Positions 6,278 through 15,038 of a DNA stretch of 18,072 nucleotides are shown here, in pieces. Positions within the stretch are counted from its first letter, which is position 1; the number at the start of each line of letters is the position of its first letter. The position numbers and the translations under genes are program-made. The stretch is from JADJPL01 sp040382095 (GTDB lineage: Bacteria > Bacteroidota > Bacteroidia > Chitinophagales > Saprospiraceae). The stretch is from positions 1-18,072 of the forward strand of contig JBEIGB010000077.1 of NCBI GenBank assembly GCA_040382095.1, read 5' to 3'. The notes under the pieces are model-generated. The model was not told the DNA's origin. It was given only the letters and a program-made list of their open reading frames with translations, and did no database searches.

Positions 6278-7740
6278 AACACATGCGTTTAAAATCGCTC
6301 ATCGGCGGCTTGAATATCCTGGATATGCGGGGGGAAACAGACCTCGATATCCGGCAGCCTGTATTCGACTCCCGCAAAGTGAGCCCCGGCGACCTCTTCA
6401 TCGCTGTACGGGGTGTCCAAACCGATGGGCATGTTTTTGTGGAAAGCGCACTGGACAGCGGCGCCGCAGCGGTAGTCGTGGAAACCCTTCCGGAATCGCT
6501 CAGGCCTGGTGTAGCTTATGTACAGGTACCGGACAGTGCCCAGGCCCTCGGTATCATTGCCTGTGCTTTTCACGGCGATCCATCTGCATCGCTCAGGTTG
6601 GTCGGGGTAACGGGCACGAATGGAAAAACGACGACCGTCACGCTGCTTTATCGGCTCTTCACCGCCCTGGGTTACCGCTGTGGATTGATCTCCACGGTCG
6701 AAAACCGCATCCATACACAGATTTCACCATCTGCATACACCACACCCGATGCCCTGGGCCTCAATGCACTGCTCGCCCAAATGGCTGCTGCCGGCTGTGA
6801 CTTTGTATTTATGGAGGTAAGTTCCCATGCCGTAGATCAAAAACGCATCGCAGGGCTACATTTCACCGGCGCGGTTTTTACTAATATCACCCACGACCAT
6901 CTCGATTATCACAAGACCTTCGACCGCTACCTCAAGGCCAAAAAGGCATTCTTCGACGCACTCGATAAAACGTCCTTTGCGCTGGTCAATACCGATGATA
7001 AGCGGGGCATGGTCATGGTCCAGAACACCAGTGCGCGGATATATCGGTACAGCTTACTGCAAATGGCTGATTTCAAAGGCAGGATAATCAGCAATACCCT
7101 GCCCGGGCTGCACCTCGATATCAACGGGAAGGAAGTCCACACCCGGCTGATCGGCGATTTTAATGCCTATAACCTACTTGCGGCCTACGCGGTCGCCTGC
7201 CTCCTGGGGCAAGATGCCGAAGAAGTACTCACCTGCCTCAGCAACGTGGAAGCAGCAGAAGGCCGGTTCGACTATCTCGTTGATCGCCAGCGCGAAATCA
7301 CCGCTATTGTGGATTATGCCCATACGCCTGATGCCCTCGAAAAAGTACTGCGCACACTAAAGTCGCTCAAAAAGCGGGATGTTGCAGTCATCACCGTTTT
7401 TGGGTGCGGGGGCGACCGCGACCGGACCAAGCGGCCCGAAATGGGCAGGGTAGCCTGTGCCCTTAGCGACCAGGTCATCATCACCTCGGATAACCCAAGG
7501 TCAGAAGACCCCGAAGCAATTATCCGGGAAATCGAAGCAGGCGTCAGTACGGCCGATAAACCAAGGGTAATCGCGATTTCCGACCGTAAAACGGCAATCC
7601 GAACGGCCTGTAAGATCGCCAAAGCCGGGGATATGATTCTGGTTGCGGGTAAAGGACATGAAAAATATCAGGAAATCAACGGGGTAAAATACCCTTTTGA
7701 CGATAAGGAAGTGCTGAAAGCAGCACTCTCCCTGAATTGA
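6274..7740 (+). CDS. murE: UDP-MurNAc-L-Ala-D-Glu:meso-diaminopimelate ligase
   Basis: This cytoplasmic ATP-dependent ligase of 488 residues adds the third amino acid to the peptidoglycan precursor. The N-terminal domain binds the uridine part and contains FDSRKVSPGDLFIA near residues 31-44. The ATP loop is GTNGKTT at 114-120. ITHDHLDYH near residue 208 belongs to the central domain. DNPR at 406-409, followed by SEDP, is the signature of meso-diaminopimelate-specific MurE and separates it from lysine-adding enzymes. GKGHE near residue 459 is also conserved. The ATG at 6274 overlaps the ftsI stop (ATGA); an alternative ATG follows three codons later. It is followed by a 167-base gap. Confidence 0.96.
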   Translation: MKHMRLKSLIGGLNILDMRGETDLDIRQPVFDSRKVSPGDLFIAVRGVQTDGHVFVESALDSGAAAVVVETLPESLRPGVAYVQVPDSAQALGIIACAFHGDPSASLRLVGVTGTNGKTTTVTLLYRLFTALGYRCGLISTVENRIHTQISPSAYTTPDALGLNALLAQMAAAGCDFVFMEVSSHAVDQKRIAGLHFTGAVFTNITHDHLDYHKTFDRYLKAKKAFFDALDKTSFALVNTDDKRGMVMVQNTSARIYRYSLLQMADFKGRIISNTLPGLHLDINGKEVHTRLIGDFNAYNLLAAYAVACLLGQDAEEVLTCLSNVEAAEGRFDYLVDRQREITAIVDYAHTPDALEKVLRTLKSLKKRDVAVITVFGCGGDRDRTKRPEMGRVACALSDQVIITSDNPRSEDPEAIIREIEAGVSTADKPRVIAISDRKTAIRTACKIAKAGDMILVAGKGHEKYQEINGVKYPFDDKEVLKAALSLN

Positions 7741-7865
7741 CATAGACGGGCAAATGCCAGGTTTTGAAAAGGCCCCAAAGTGCCATTGTCCAGGAAAAAT
7801 GACAGTTGCCAGATAAGTAAATCTATCCTGAAGGGTTTGTAAATGGTCATTATCCCGATAAGCCC

Positions 7866-7873
7866 TAAATTTG
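7866..7873 (+). promoter_or_regulatory. Possible internal promoter before mraY
   Basis: TAAATTTG is an exact match to the TAnnTTTG -7 element and lies in the largest gap inside the cluster, with 34 bases between it and the mraY ATG at 7908. A TTTG at 7836-7839 is the best -33 candidate, but its spacing of 26 bases is longer than the usual 17-23. It could give mraY and the later genes some expression independent of the mraZ promoter. Confidence 0.4.
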
Positions 7874-7907
7874 TGGCGCTGATTTAAAAAACGCTAATGT
7901 CGCTATT

Positions 7908-9173
7908 ATGCTGATCTATCTGGCCGAATGGCTTAACGATTATTTTCCCGGACTACCTGGTACAGGCTTGTTCCAGTACATTACGTTCCGTGCCGGCCTC
8001 GCCATGATCCTCTCGCTCATCATTTCCCTGTTGCTGGGCAAACGGATTATCGGCTACCTGAAAATGCTGCAAATCGGGGAAACGGTGCGCGAACTGGGTT
8101 TACAGGGGCAGGGGCAGAAAGCGGGCACGCCGACCATGGGCGGGGTAATCATCATCTTTGGTGTACTGGTCCCTACCCTGCTGGTCGCCAGGCTCGACAA
8201 CGTCTATATCCTGCTGATGCTGCTCTCTACGACCTGGATGGCGATTATCGGATTTATTGACGATTATATCAAAGTATTTAAAAAAGATAAAGAAGGTCTG
8301 AGCGGAAGGTTCAAAATCCTTGGGCAGGTAGTCCTGGGGTTGATTATCGCCCTGACGATGACCTTTCACGACGATATTGTAGTGCGGATGGAAACGTCCA
8401 CCGCATGGGAAGTTGGGTTGAAGGATTCCGACCGCGTCGGTTCTATGATTTACGTAGAAGAAAAAGACCGGACCCTTGAAAAAGGGGATTACAAGACCAA
8501 CCTCACCAACGTACCCTTTTTGAAAGGCAACCGGCTGGATTATGTATGGCTGCTCCCGATGGATTACCATGAAGCGCGCCGCTGGGTATGGTTATTGTTC
8601 CTGCCCCTGGTCATTTTCATCGTCACGGCGGTATCCAATGCGGCCAATTTAACCGATGGCCTCGATGGCCTGGCGACGGGAGTCTCGGGGATTATCGGTG
8701 CTACACTCGGCATTTTTGCATACGTTTCCGGCAATGCGATTGCCGCCAACTACCTTGGCATCCTGCACTTGCCGGGTGCGGGCGAGCTCTTGATATTTGC
8801 AGCGGGAATGGTCGGGGCATGCATCGGCTTCCTCTGGTACAATGCCTTCCCGGCACAGGTGTTTATGGGCGATACCGGCAGCCTCACGCTTGGCGGCATC
8901 ATTGCGGCCATGGCTTTATTGCTGCGTAAAGAGCTGTTAATCCCGGTATTGTGTGGTATTTTCCTGGTGGAGAACCTCTCCGTTATCCTCCAGGTGGCAT
9001 ACTTTAAATATACGAAGCGGAAATATGGCGAGGGAAGACGGATACTCCTGATGGCCCCTTTACATCATCATTTTCAAAAAAAGGGGCTGCACGAGGTAAA
9101 AATCGTCACCCGGTTCTGGATCGTGGGGATCCTCTTGGCGGTAATAACGGTAATCACTTTGAAGATTCGATAA
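7908..9173 (+). CDS. mraY: Phospho-N-acetylmuramoyl-pentapeptide transferase MraY
   Basis: MraY makes lipid I by moving phospho-MurNAc-pentapeptide from UDP to undecaprenyl phosphate. This integral membrane enzyme of 421 residues shows all family motifs: KAGTPTMGGV near residues 71-80, IDDYIKVFKK with the Asp pair 118-119, NLTDGLDGLA starting at 247, MGDTGSLTLGG near 322, and PLHHHFQKKG with the His triplet 386-388. About ten membrane helices are expected. It is some 60 residues longer than the E. coli enzyme, because of a hydrophilic segment at about residues 154-218, as known in Bacteroidota. It starts after a 167-base gap with a promoter-like element and ends 3 bases before murD. Confidence 0.96.
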   Translation: MLIYLAEWLNDYFPGLPGTGLFQYITFRAGLAMILSLIISLLLGKRIIGYLKMLQIGETVRELGLQGQGQKAGTPTMGGVIIIFGVLVPTLLVARLDNVYILLMLLSTTWMAIIGFIDDYIKVFKKDKEGLSGRFKILGQVVLGLIIALTMTFHDDIVVRMETSTAWEVGLKDSDRVGSMIYVEEKDRTLEKGDYKTNLTNVPFLKGNRLDYVWLLPMDYHEARRWVWLLFLPLVIFIVTAVSNAANLTDGLDGLATGVSGIIGATLGIFAYVSGNAIAANYLGILHLPGAGELLIFAAGMVGACIGFLWYNAFPAQVFMGDTGSLTLGGIIAAMALLLRKELLIPVLCGIFLVENLSVILQVAYFKYTKRKYGEGRRILLMAPLHHHFQKKGLHEVKIVTRFWIVGILLAVITVITLKIR

Positions 9174-9176
9174 AAA

Positions 9177-10508
9177 ATGGAAAGCAACAGGCAAAAACTC
9201 GTGGTACTGGGCGGTGGGGAGAGCGGGGTCGGTGCGGCACTCCTGGCGAAGGAGAAGGGGTATGCCGTATTCCTTTCCGACCGTGGCGCTTTGCAGCCGC
9301 ATTACCGGGAGCGCCTGAACAACGCGGGAGTGCCTTTCGAGGAAGGCGGCCACGACGAAGCACGTATCCTTGAAGCGGGTATTGTGGTCAAAAGCCCCGG
9401 TATCCCGGAAAAAAATCCGCTGGTACAGGCCATCCGGTCAAAAAAGGTTCAATTGGTCTCGGAAATCGAATTCGCCTCCTGGTTTACCGATGCTCTGATT
9501 ATCGGGATTACGGGGACCAATGGAAAAACCACTACAACGCGGTTGACGCACCATCTGCTGCTTAGCGGGGGTAAAGATGCAGCACTCGGCGGCAATGTGG
9601 GCAAAAGTTTTGCAATGAACCTGCTCGAAGGCAGTAGCGCTATCCATGTACTCGAACTGAGCAGCTTTCAACTCGACGATATCGGGCGTTTCCACCCAAA
9701 TATTGCCATGTTGCTGAATATCACCCCGGACCACCTGGACCGGTACGATTATGCCCTTGAAAAATATGCTGCGGCAAAACTGCGGATTGTCGAGAACCAG
9801 GGCCCGGAGGACCTATTCCTCTACAACGCTTCAGACCCACATACGCTTGCTTTCGTACGGAATACAAGGTTAAAAAGCCGTGCGATAGGTCTGCACCAGG
9901 GTATGTTCGACGGGGCCCGACTAAACGCAGGCGGGGAAGTGTTCGATTTATCGTCCTCTTCACTCAAAGGCGCGCACAACGCCATGAACGCACTCTTCGC
10001 CATTCATGCCGCACAGGAGCTCGGCATTGACAAGGATGCTATTCAACAGGGGCTCAATTCTTACATCAATGCGCCGCACCGGCTGGAGTGGGTAGCAGAA
10101 ATAAACGGCATCACCTATTTTAACGATAGCAAGGCTACGAATATCGAATCGGCATATTACGCCCTTCAGGCGATGTCGAGGCCCGTCGTCTGGATCGTCG
10201 GGGGGCAGGATAAAGGCAATGATTACGCTGCGCTATTTGCATTGGTGCGGGAAAAAGTAAAGGCGATTGTATGCCTCGGGCTCGACAACCGGAAAATTCT
10301 GGATGCTTTCGGCAGTTTCGGGCTTCCGGTACTGGAAACAACAAGTGCCCGGGATGCCGTAGCGGCTGCCAGCTCGCTTGCCGGGAAAGGGGATGTGGTC
10401 GTACTTGCACCAGCTTGTGCCAGCTTTGACCTGTTCAGAAATTATGAAGACCGCGGGGATCAATTCCGCGAAGCCGTATATGCATTGGGCAAACCATCAC
10501 ATGTTTAA
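9177..10508 (+). CDS. murD: UDP-N-acetylmuramoyl-L-alanine:D-glutamate ligase
   Basis: This cytoplasmic ligase of 443 residues adds D-glutamate to UDP-MurNAc-L-Ala using ATP. The N-terminal Rossmann-like domain begins LVVLGGGESGVGAALLAK and ends with VKSPGIP near residues 64-70. The ATP loop GTNGKTT spans 113-119. ELSSFQLDD near residue 160 and NITPDHLDRY near 181 are central-domain motifs. NDSKATN near residue 315 and the late LAPACASFDLF.NYEDRG segment are MurD signatures that exclude MurC, MurE and MurF. The ATG is 3 bases after the mraY stop. A 60-base gap to ftsW follows. Confidence 0.95.
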   Translation: MESNRQKLVVLGGGESGVGAALLAKEKGYAVFLSDRGALQPHYRERLNNAGVPFEEGGHDEARILEAGIVVKSPGIPEKNPLVQAIRSKKVQLVSEIEFASWFTDALIIGITGTNGKTTTTRLTHHLLLSGGKDAALGGNVGKSFAMNLLEGSSAIHVLELSSFQLDDIGRFHPNIAMLLNITPDHLDRYDYALEKYAAAKLRIVENQGPEDLFLYNASDPHTLAFVRNTRLKSRAIGLHQGMFDGARLNAGGEVFDLSSSSLKGAHNAMNALFAIHAAQELGIDKDAIQQGLNSYINAPHRLEWVAEINGITYFNDSKATNIESAYYALQAMSRPVVWIVGGQDKGNDYAALFALVREKVKAIVCLGLDNRKILDAFGSFGLPVLETTSARDAVAAASSLAGKGDVVVLAPACASFDLFRNYEDRGDQFREAVYALGKPSHV

Positions 10509-10568
10509 AATAAAGCTGAATGCTCTTCGGGGCAGCGCGGCCATTTTTTGACAAAAACGAAGATCTAT

Positions 10569-11708
10569 ATGTCCACATTCATCGCCAGATTGACTGCTGA
10601 ACTGCGGGGCGATCGCTCGATTTGGGCGGTTATGGCTGTGCTGGCTGTTTTTTCGCTGCTGAGTGTGTACAGTGCGACCGGTAAGCTGGCGTATAAAATG
10701 CAGGAAGGCAATACAGAAGCGTATCTGCTCAAGCACGGAATCATCCTCCTGGGCGGTATGACCCTCGCGTATGCGATCCATCTGATGAATTATGGTTTTT
10801 TCAGCCGGATAGCCCCGACCTTACTGATGGTGGCAGTGCCCTTGCTTATTTATACGATTGTTTTTGGGGTCAACATCAACGATGCGCGCCGATGGATTGC
10901 GGTACCGCTGATCGGTGTAACTTTCCAGACCTCCGATTTTGCCAAGTTGGCGCTTATCCTTTACCTGGCACGGATTATTTCTTCCAGGCAGGACAAAATT
11001 TCCGATGTCCAGGAGGCCCTTATGCCGATAATCATTCCGGTAGCGGTTGTATGCGGGCTGATCGCACCGGCAGACTTGTCCACGGCCATCCTGGTATTTT
11101 TCACTGCCGTCATGATGATGTTCGTGGGCAGGGTATCGGTGAAATATATTGTTATGCTACTGATGGCCGGGGCATTGGTTTTTGCGCTCCTCATTATCAT
11201 CGGCAATTTCTTCCCCGATTATGTACGTGTAGAGACCTGGGCATCCCGGGTGAACGATTATTTGAGCGACTCCGATGACGGCGGCCAGGTGCAGCAGGCG
11301 AAAATTGCCATTGCCAATGGGGAATGGTTTGGCCGGGGGCCGGGCAACAGTATTCAGCGGAATTTTCTGGCCTCTTCGCACGCGGACTTTATCTACGCGA
11401 TTATATGTGAAGAATATGGTATTATCGGGGGTGCAATTATTATTGGTATGTATCTGGCACTATTTTTCCGTGTTACCCGTTTGGTCACCAAAAGCCCCAA
11501 AGCATTCGGGGCGATGGTTGCGCTCGGGCTCAGCATCAGTATGATGTTGCAGGCTTTCATCAATATCGGAGTAGCGGTACACCTCATCCCGGTAACAGGG
11601 ATTACCCTTCCGCTGGTGAGTATGGGAGGGTCTTCGGTTTTATTTTCGTCTGTGGCGTTTGGGATTATCCTTAGCGTCAGTCGGTATATTGAATCATTGA
11701 ATACCTGA
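10569..11708 (+). CDS. ftsW: Septal peptidoglycan polymerase FtsW (SEDS family)
   Basis: FtsW polymerises lipid II into glycan strands at the septum, together with the FtsI transpeptidase. From ATG 10569 it has 379 residues and about ten membrane helices. Family motifs are LLSVYSATGKLAY in the first helix, NDARRWI followed by TFQTSDFAKLALILYLAR, ADLSTAILVFFTA, the loop GEWFGRGPGNSIQRNFL, HADFIYAIICEEYGIIGG carrying the Asp that corresponds to the catalytic residue, and the final PVTGITLPLVSMGGSS. The frame extends to a TTG at 10548, but the ATG seven codons later gives the usual short N-terminus. It lies 60 bases after murD and 5 bases before murG. Division FtsW rather than elongation RodA is inferred from position. 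Confidence 0.94.
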   Translation: MSTFIARLTAELRGDRSIWAVMAVLAVFSLLSVYSATGKLAYKMQEGNTEAYLLKHGIILLGGMTLAYAIHLMNYGFFSRIAPTLLMVAVPLLIYTIVFGVNINDARRWIAVPLIGVTFQTSDFAKLALILYLARIISSRQDKISDVQEALMPIIIPVAVVCGLIAPADLSTAILVFFTAVMMMFVGRVSVKYIVMLLMAGALVFALLIIIGNFFPDYVRVETWASRVNDYLSDSDDGGQVQQAKIAIANGEWFGRGPGNSIQRNFLASSHADFIYAIICEEYGIIGGAIIIGMYLALFFRVTRLVTKSPKAFGAMVALGLSISMMLQAFINIGVAVHLIPVTGITLPLVSMGGSSVLFSSVAFGIILSVSRYIESLNT

Positions 11709-11713
11709 GCAGT

Positions 11714-12835
11714 ATGCAGGCAGTGGCAAAGAATATAAAAGTCATTATCAGCGGGGGCGGAACCGGGGGGCATATCTTCCCGGCAATTGCCATTGCGGAC
11801 GCCATCCGGGCAAAACTGCCCCAGGCGGATATTCTTTTTGTCGGTGCCAAAGGAAAAATGGAAATGGAGCGGGTCCCTAAAGCGGGATATCCTATTAAGG
11901 GCTTGTGGATCAGTGGTTTTCAACGTTCGCTGGATGCCCGGAACCTTTTGTTCCCGTTGAAATTATTAAGCAGCCTTATCGCGGCTTTCGGTATCCTGCG
12001 CAGTTTCCGCCCGGATGTCGTCATCGGGGTTGGGGGCTATGCCTCCGGGCCATTACTCGAGATGGCCGTTCGGTTAAAGATACCGGCCCTGATCCAGGAG
12101 CAAAACTCTTATGCCGGAGCTACCAACCGGATTCTGGCCCGCAAGGTCCAGAAAATCTGTGTAGCTTATCCGGATATGGACCGGTATTTTCCTGCGGGGA
12201 AGCTGCGGGTCACGGGAAACCCCGTAAGGAAGGCGGTATATGCCCATCCGGTTCCCCGTGAGGAAGCCCGTGCATTTTTTGGACTGGACCCACAAAAGCC
12301 GACGCTTCTGGTCTTTGGCGGCAGCCTCGGGGCACTTTCGCTCAATGAGGCCATGGCGGAATCGCCTGAGGTCCTATCGCCAAGACCGGATATCCAGGTC
12401 ATCTGGCAATGTGGGCAGTCGTACCATGCGCGGTTCAGGGAATCCCCGGGTGCGCTGCTGCCCCAGGTGCGCCTGTTGCCCTTTCTCGAAAGGATGGACA
12501 TGGCTTATGCCGCTGCCGACGTCGTTGCCTGCCGTGCAGGTGCCCTCACGATTTCGGAACTTTGTATGCTGGGCAAGGCAGCCATTTTAGTTCCTTCGCC
12601 TTTTGTAGCAGAGGATCATCAAACGAAAAATGCCGAAGCCCTCGTTGTAAGAGGTGCGGCAAAAATGGTTAAAAACGAAAGTACCGGCAAAACGTTGCTG
12701 CCTGTCGCTATAGAACTACTTACGGATACCGAACTCCGCCACAGCCTCGAGCGCAACATCCGGGCTTTGGCAAAACCTGACGCAGCAGAGGCGATAGCCG
12801 ATGAGGCCATCGCACTCTGCAACGTCGGAAAATGA
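11714..12835 (+). CDS. murG: Lipid II synthase MurG (UDP-GlcNAc transferase, GT28)
   Basis: This peripheral inner-membrane glycosyltransferase of 373 residues adds GlcNAc from UDP-GlcNAc to lipid I, giving lipid II. The N-terminal acceptor domain starts IKVIISGGGTGGHIFPA, with the Gly-rich loop at about residues 14-20. A second Gly loop, GVGGYASGP, is near residue 105 and HEQN is represented here as IQEQNSYAGATNR near 128. The donor domain has LLVFGGSLGALSLNEA near residue 200, ADVVACRAGALTISEL, and PSPFVAEDHQTKNAEAL. Its end overlaps the murC start by four bases, so the two are likely coupled. Confidence 0.95.
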   Translation: MQAVAKNIKVIISGGGTGGHIFPAIAIADAIRAKLPQADILFVGAKGKMEMERVPKAGYPIKGLWISGFQRSLDARNLLFPLKLLSSLIAAFGILRSFRPDVVIGVGGYASGPLLEMAVRLKIPALIQEQNSYAGATNRILARKVQKICVAYPDMDRYFPAGKLRVTGNPVRKAVYAHPVPREEARAFFGLDPQKPTLLVFGGSLGALSLNEAMAESPEVLSPRPDIQVIWQCGQSYHARFRESPGALLPQVRLLPFLERMDMAYAAADVVACRAGALTISELCMLGKAAILVPSPFVAEDHQTKNAEALVVRGAAKMVKNESTGKTLLPVAIELLTDTELRHSLERNIRALAKPDAAEAIADEAIALCNVGK

Positions 12836-14220
12836 ATATTGCAATGTTGGATATAGACCTGAAGGATATCAAAAAAGTTTATTTTATCGGCATCGGCGGT
12901 ATTGGCATGAGTGCTATCGCCAGATATTTCCTTGGCCGTGGAGCGGAGGTGCATGGTTACGACCGTAGCCCGACCCCGCTCACCCGAAGCCTGGAAGCCG
13001 AAGGTATGCGCATCCATTACCACGAGGCTACGGAGTTGATCCCGGATGGAATAGACCTGGTCATTTATACCCCTGCAGTACCGGCATCACATTCCGAACT
13101 ACAAGCCCTGCGCGCACGCGGCGTAGTGCCCAAAAAGCGCTCCGAAGTACTGGGGATTATCAGCAAGGGGATGAAAACCATCGCGATAGCGGGTACGCAC
13201 GGCAAAACCACTACTTCCTCCATTACCACGCATCTCCTGCGGAGCAGCGGTATTGATTGTACTGCATTTCTCGGCGGCATCGCCATAAACCTGGGCTCCA
13301 ACTTTGTCCAGGGCGAAAGCGATTGGGTCGTTGTGGAAGCGGATGAGTTTGACCGTTCTTTTTTGCACCTGCACCCGGATATTGCGGGCATACTCTCCAC
13401 TGATGCCGACCACCTGGATATTTACGGCGATCGTCAAAGCCTCCTGGATACGGGGTTCCGGGCGTTTGCAAGGCAGGTCAAACCAGGCGGCAGCCTATGG
13501 TTACAACACCAGATCAGGGATCAGTTTGCCGATTTGCCTTGCTACACCTTTGGGATTGAAGCCGGGGATTGTCAAAGCACCGCTATCCATGTCGAAGATG
13601 GCTGTTTTGTATTCGATTATCACAGTCCGGAAGGCATCTGGAAAGGCCTGCAACTTCCGCTTCCGGGCAGGCACAATATCGAAAATGCCACCCTTGCGAT
13701 CAGCATTGCGCGGCAGCTTGGGGCGGATGAAGCGGGTATCCGGCAGGGGCTACTTTCGTTCCGGGGGGTCAAACGGAGGTTCGAGCGCATTTACCGCGAT
13801 GAGGAGGTCGCTTACTTTGATGACTATGCCCACCACCCTACCGAGCTGAAAGCTGCGATTGCCGCTGCACGGGAGTTATTTCCGGGGAAATGGATTACAG
13901 GAGTCTTTCAGCCCCACCTGTTCAGCCGTACCCGCGACTTTGCAGAAGGTTTTGCGGAGGCGCTGGACTTACTCGACGAACCGATCCTCCTGGACATCTA
14001 TCCGGCCAGAGAACTTCCGATCCCAGGAGTGAGTGCCGATATGTTGCTGGACCTCATGAAAAATGCCGCTGTGCGCCTGATGGACAAGGGGGAGCTCCTG
14101 GAGGCGCTGCAGCGTGTTAAACCAGGGGTATTGCTGACCCTCGGTGCCGGGGATATAGACACTTTCGTCGAACCCATCCGGCAAATGCTGGAGAACAGGG
14201 CAAAAACACAGGAAAAATGA
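12832..14220 (+). CDS. murC: UDP-N-acetylmuramate:L-alanine ligase
   Basis: This cytoplasmic ATP-dependent ligase of 462 residues adds L-alanine, the first amino acid, to UDP-MurNAc. The N-terminal domain has YFIGIGGIGMSAIARYF near residues 17-33. The ATP loop is GTHGKTT at 121-127, where His instead of Asn is typical of MurC. EADEFDRSFLHLHPD near residue 170, DADHLDIY near 192, GRHNIENA near 280 and DDYAHHPTE near 326 are further family motifs, and FQPHLFSRT is near 361. The enzyme precedes MurD and MurE in the pathway though encoded after them. Both ends overlap neighbours (ATGA with murG and with ftsQ). ATG 12844 is a possible later start. Confidence 0.95.
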   Translation: MNIAMLDIDLKDIKKVYFIGIGGIGMSAIARYFLGRGAEVHGYDRSPTPLTRSLEAEGMRIHYHEATELIPDGIDLVIYTPAVPASHSELQALRARGVVPKKRSEVLGIISKGMKTIAIAGTHGKTTTSSITTHLLRSSGIDCTAFLGGIAINLGSNFVQGESDWVVVEADEFDRSFLHLHPDIAGILSTDADHLDIYGDRQSLLDTGFRAFARQVKPGGSLWLQHQIRDQFADLPCYTFGIEAGDCQSTAIHVEDGCFVFDYHSPEGIWKGLQLPLPGRHNIENATLAISIARQLGADEAGIRQGLLSFRGVKRRFERIYRDEEVAYFDDYAHHPTELKAAIAAARELFPGKWITGVFQPHLFSRTRDFAEGFAEALDLLDEPILLDIYPARELPIPGVSADMLLDLMKNAAVRLMDKGELLEALQRVKPGVLLTLGAGDIDTFVEPIRQMLENRAKTQEK

Positions 14221-14990
14221 ACCGTAAAGATTTAAACAACAGCCTGAATCGCCTGATGTGGGTAGCAGCACTCTTCCTGGGGGCGGCACTGGTCATATCT
14301 GCCGTGGAGCAAAAACAGTCCAGCACGATAGAAGCCCTGGACATTGATGTCAAACCCCTGGAAGACGGTAGCAGCCTGGTAAAATCGGAGGATATCCTGA
14401 ACAGTATCACCCGCACCATCGGATTCCGACTGGAGGGTGTATCGCTCCGCGAACTCGATGTGGCGCGCATAGAACGGATGCTGGAGAAAGACCCCCTCAT
14501 CCTCAATGCCGATGCTTATGTTGACGCACGCAACATCCTGCACATACGGGCCTGGCAACGGCAGCCCCTCATGCGGGTGATAGATAAAAACGGGTTAAGT
14601 TATTATCTCGACAAAGACGGCATAAAGATGCCCCTTTCGCCTCATTTTTCTTCCAGGGTCATTGTTGCTTCCGGATACATCCCCCCACATGTTCCGGACT
14701 TCAGGGAGCGCAAGCGACATACCCTGAAGAGCCTCTTCCTTCTGGCACACGATATCAAGGGCGATCCGTTTCTAAAAGCTATGATCGGCCAGCTCTATGT
14801 CAATAACCAGGGGGAAATTGTCATGGCCCCGATAATCGGGGATCAGAAAATCCTTTTTGGGGGCTATCGGGATGCGAAAGAAAAATTGCGCAACCTGAAA
14901 ATATTTTACAAAGAAGCCTTACCTTATGAGGGCTGGAGAAAATACGAATTTATTGACCTTAGGTTCCGCGGCCAGGTGGTAGGTAGATAA
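14217..14990 (+). CDS. ftsQ: Cell division protein FtsQ (DivIB-like)
   Basis: This 257-residue bitopic protein has a short cytoplasmic N-terminus, one membrane helix (about 13-30) and a periplasmic domain. From about residue 38 to 110 it resembles a POTRA-type domain: a strand, SLRELDVARIERMLEKDPLI, then NADAYVDARNILHIRAWQRQPLMRV. The rest is the beta domain, with the typical YYLDKDGIKMPLS near residue 125 and the C-terminal EGWRKYEFIDLRFRGQVV. It links FtsL and its partner to the divisome. Conservation of FtsQ is low; the call rests on topology, the Q-P-L-x-R-V and I-D-L-R-F motifs, and position between murC and ftsA. Its ATG overlaps the murC stop. Confidence 0.9.
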   Translation: MNRKDLNNSLNRLMWVAALFLGAALVISAVEQKQSSTIEALDIDVKPLEDGSSLVKSEDILNSITRTIGFRLEGVSLRELDVARIERMLEKDPLILNADAYVDARNILHIRAWQRQPLMRVIDKNGLSYYLDKDGIKMPLSPHFSSRVIVASGYIPPHVPDFRERKRHTLKSLFLLAHDIKGDPFLKAMIGQLYVNNQGEIVMAPIIGDQKILFGGYRDAKEKLRNLKIFYKEALPYEGWRKYEFIDLRFRGQVVGR

Positions 14991-15018
14991 CCCTCTGACG
15001 CGAATCAATAACCCTGCG

Positions 15019-15038
15019 CTAAAACCAACAGGTTATGA
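15019..15038 (+). promoter_or_regulatory. ftsA translation leader shared with ftsZ
   Basis: CTAAAACCAACAGGTTATGA contains the ftsA start (ATG 15035) and matches the same-length leader of ftsZ (16384-16403) at 17 of 20 positions without gaps. Each has an A-rich run and a CAGG a few bases before ATG. It may be a ribosome-binding context common to the two genes. Confidence 0.4.

Noticed and set aside
7780..7813. Imperfect inverted repeat in the murE-mraY gap as a terminator
   Set aside because: The arms need gaps to pair and no T-run follows, so it is not convincing.
10548..10568. TTG start for ftsW seven codons upstream
   Set aside because: The ATG at 10569 gives the usual short N-terminus before the first helix.
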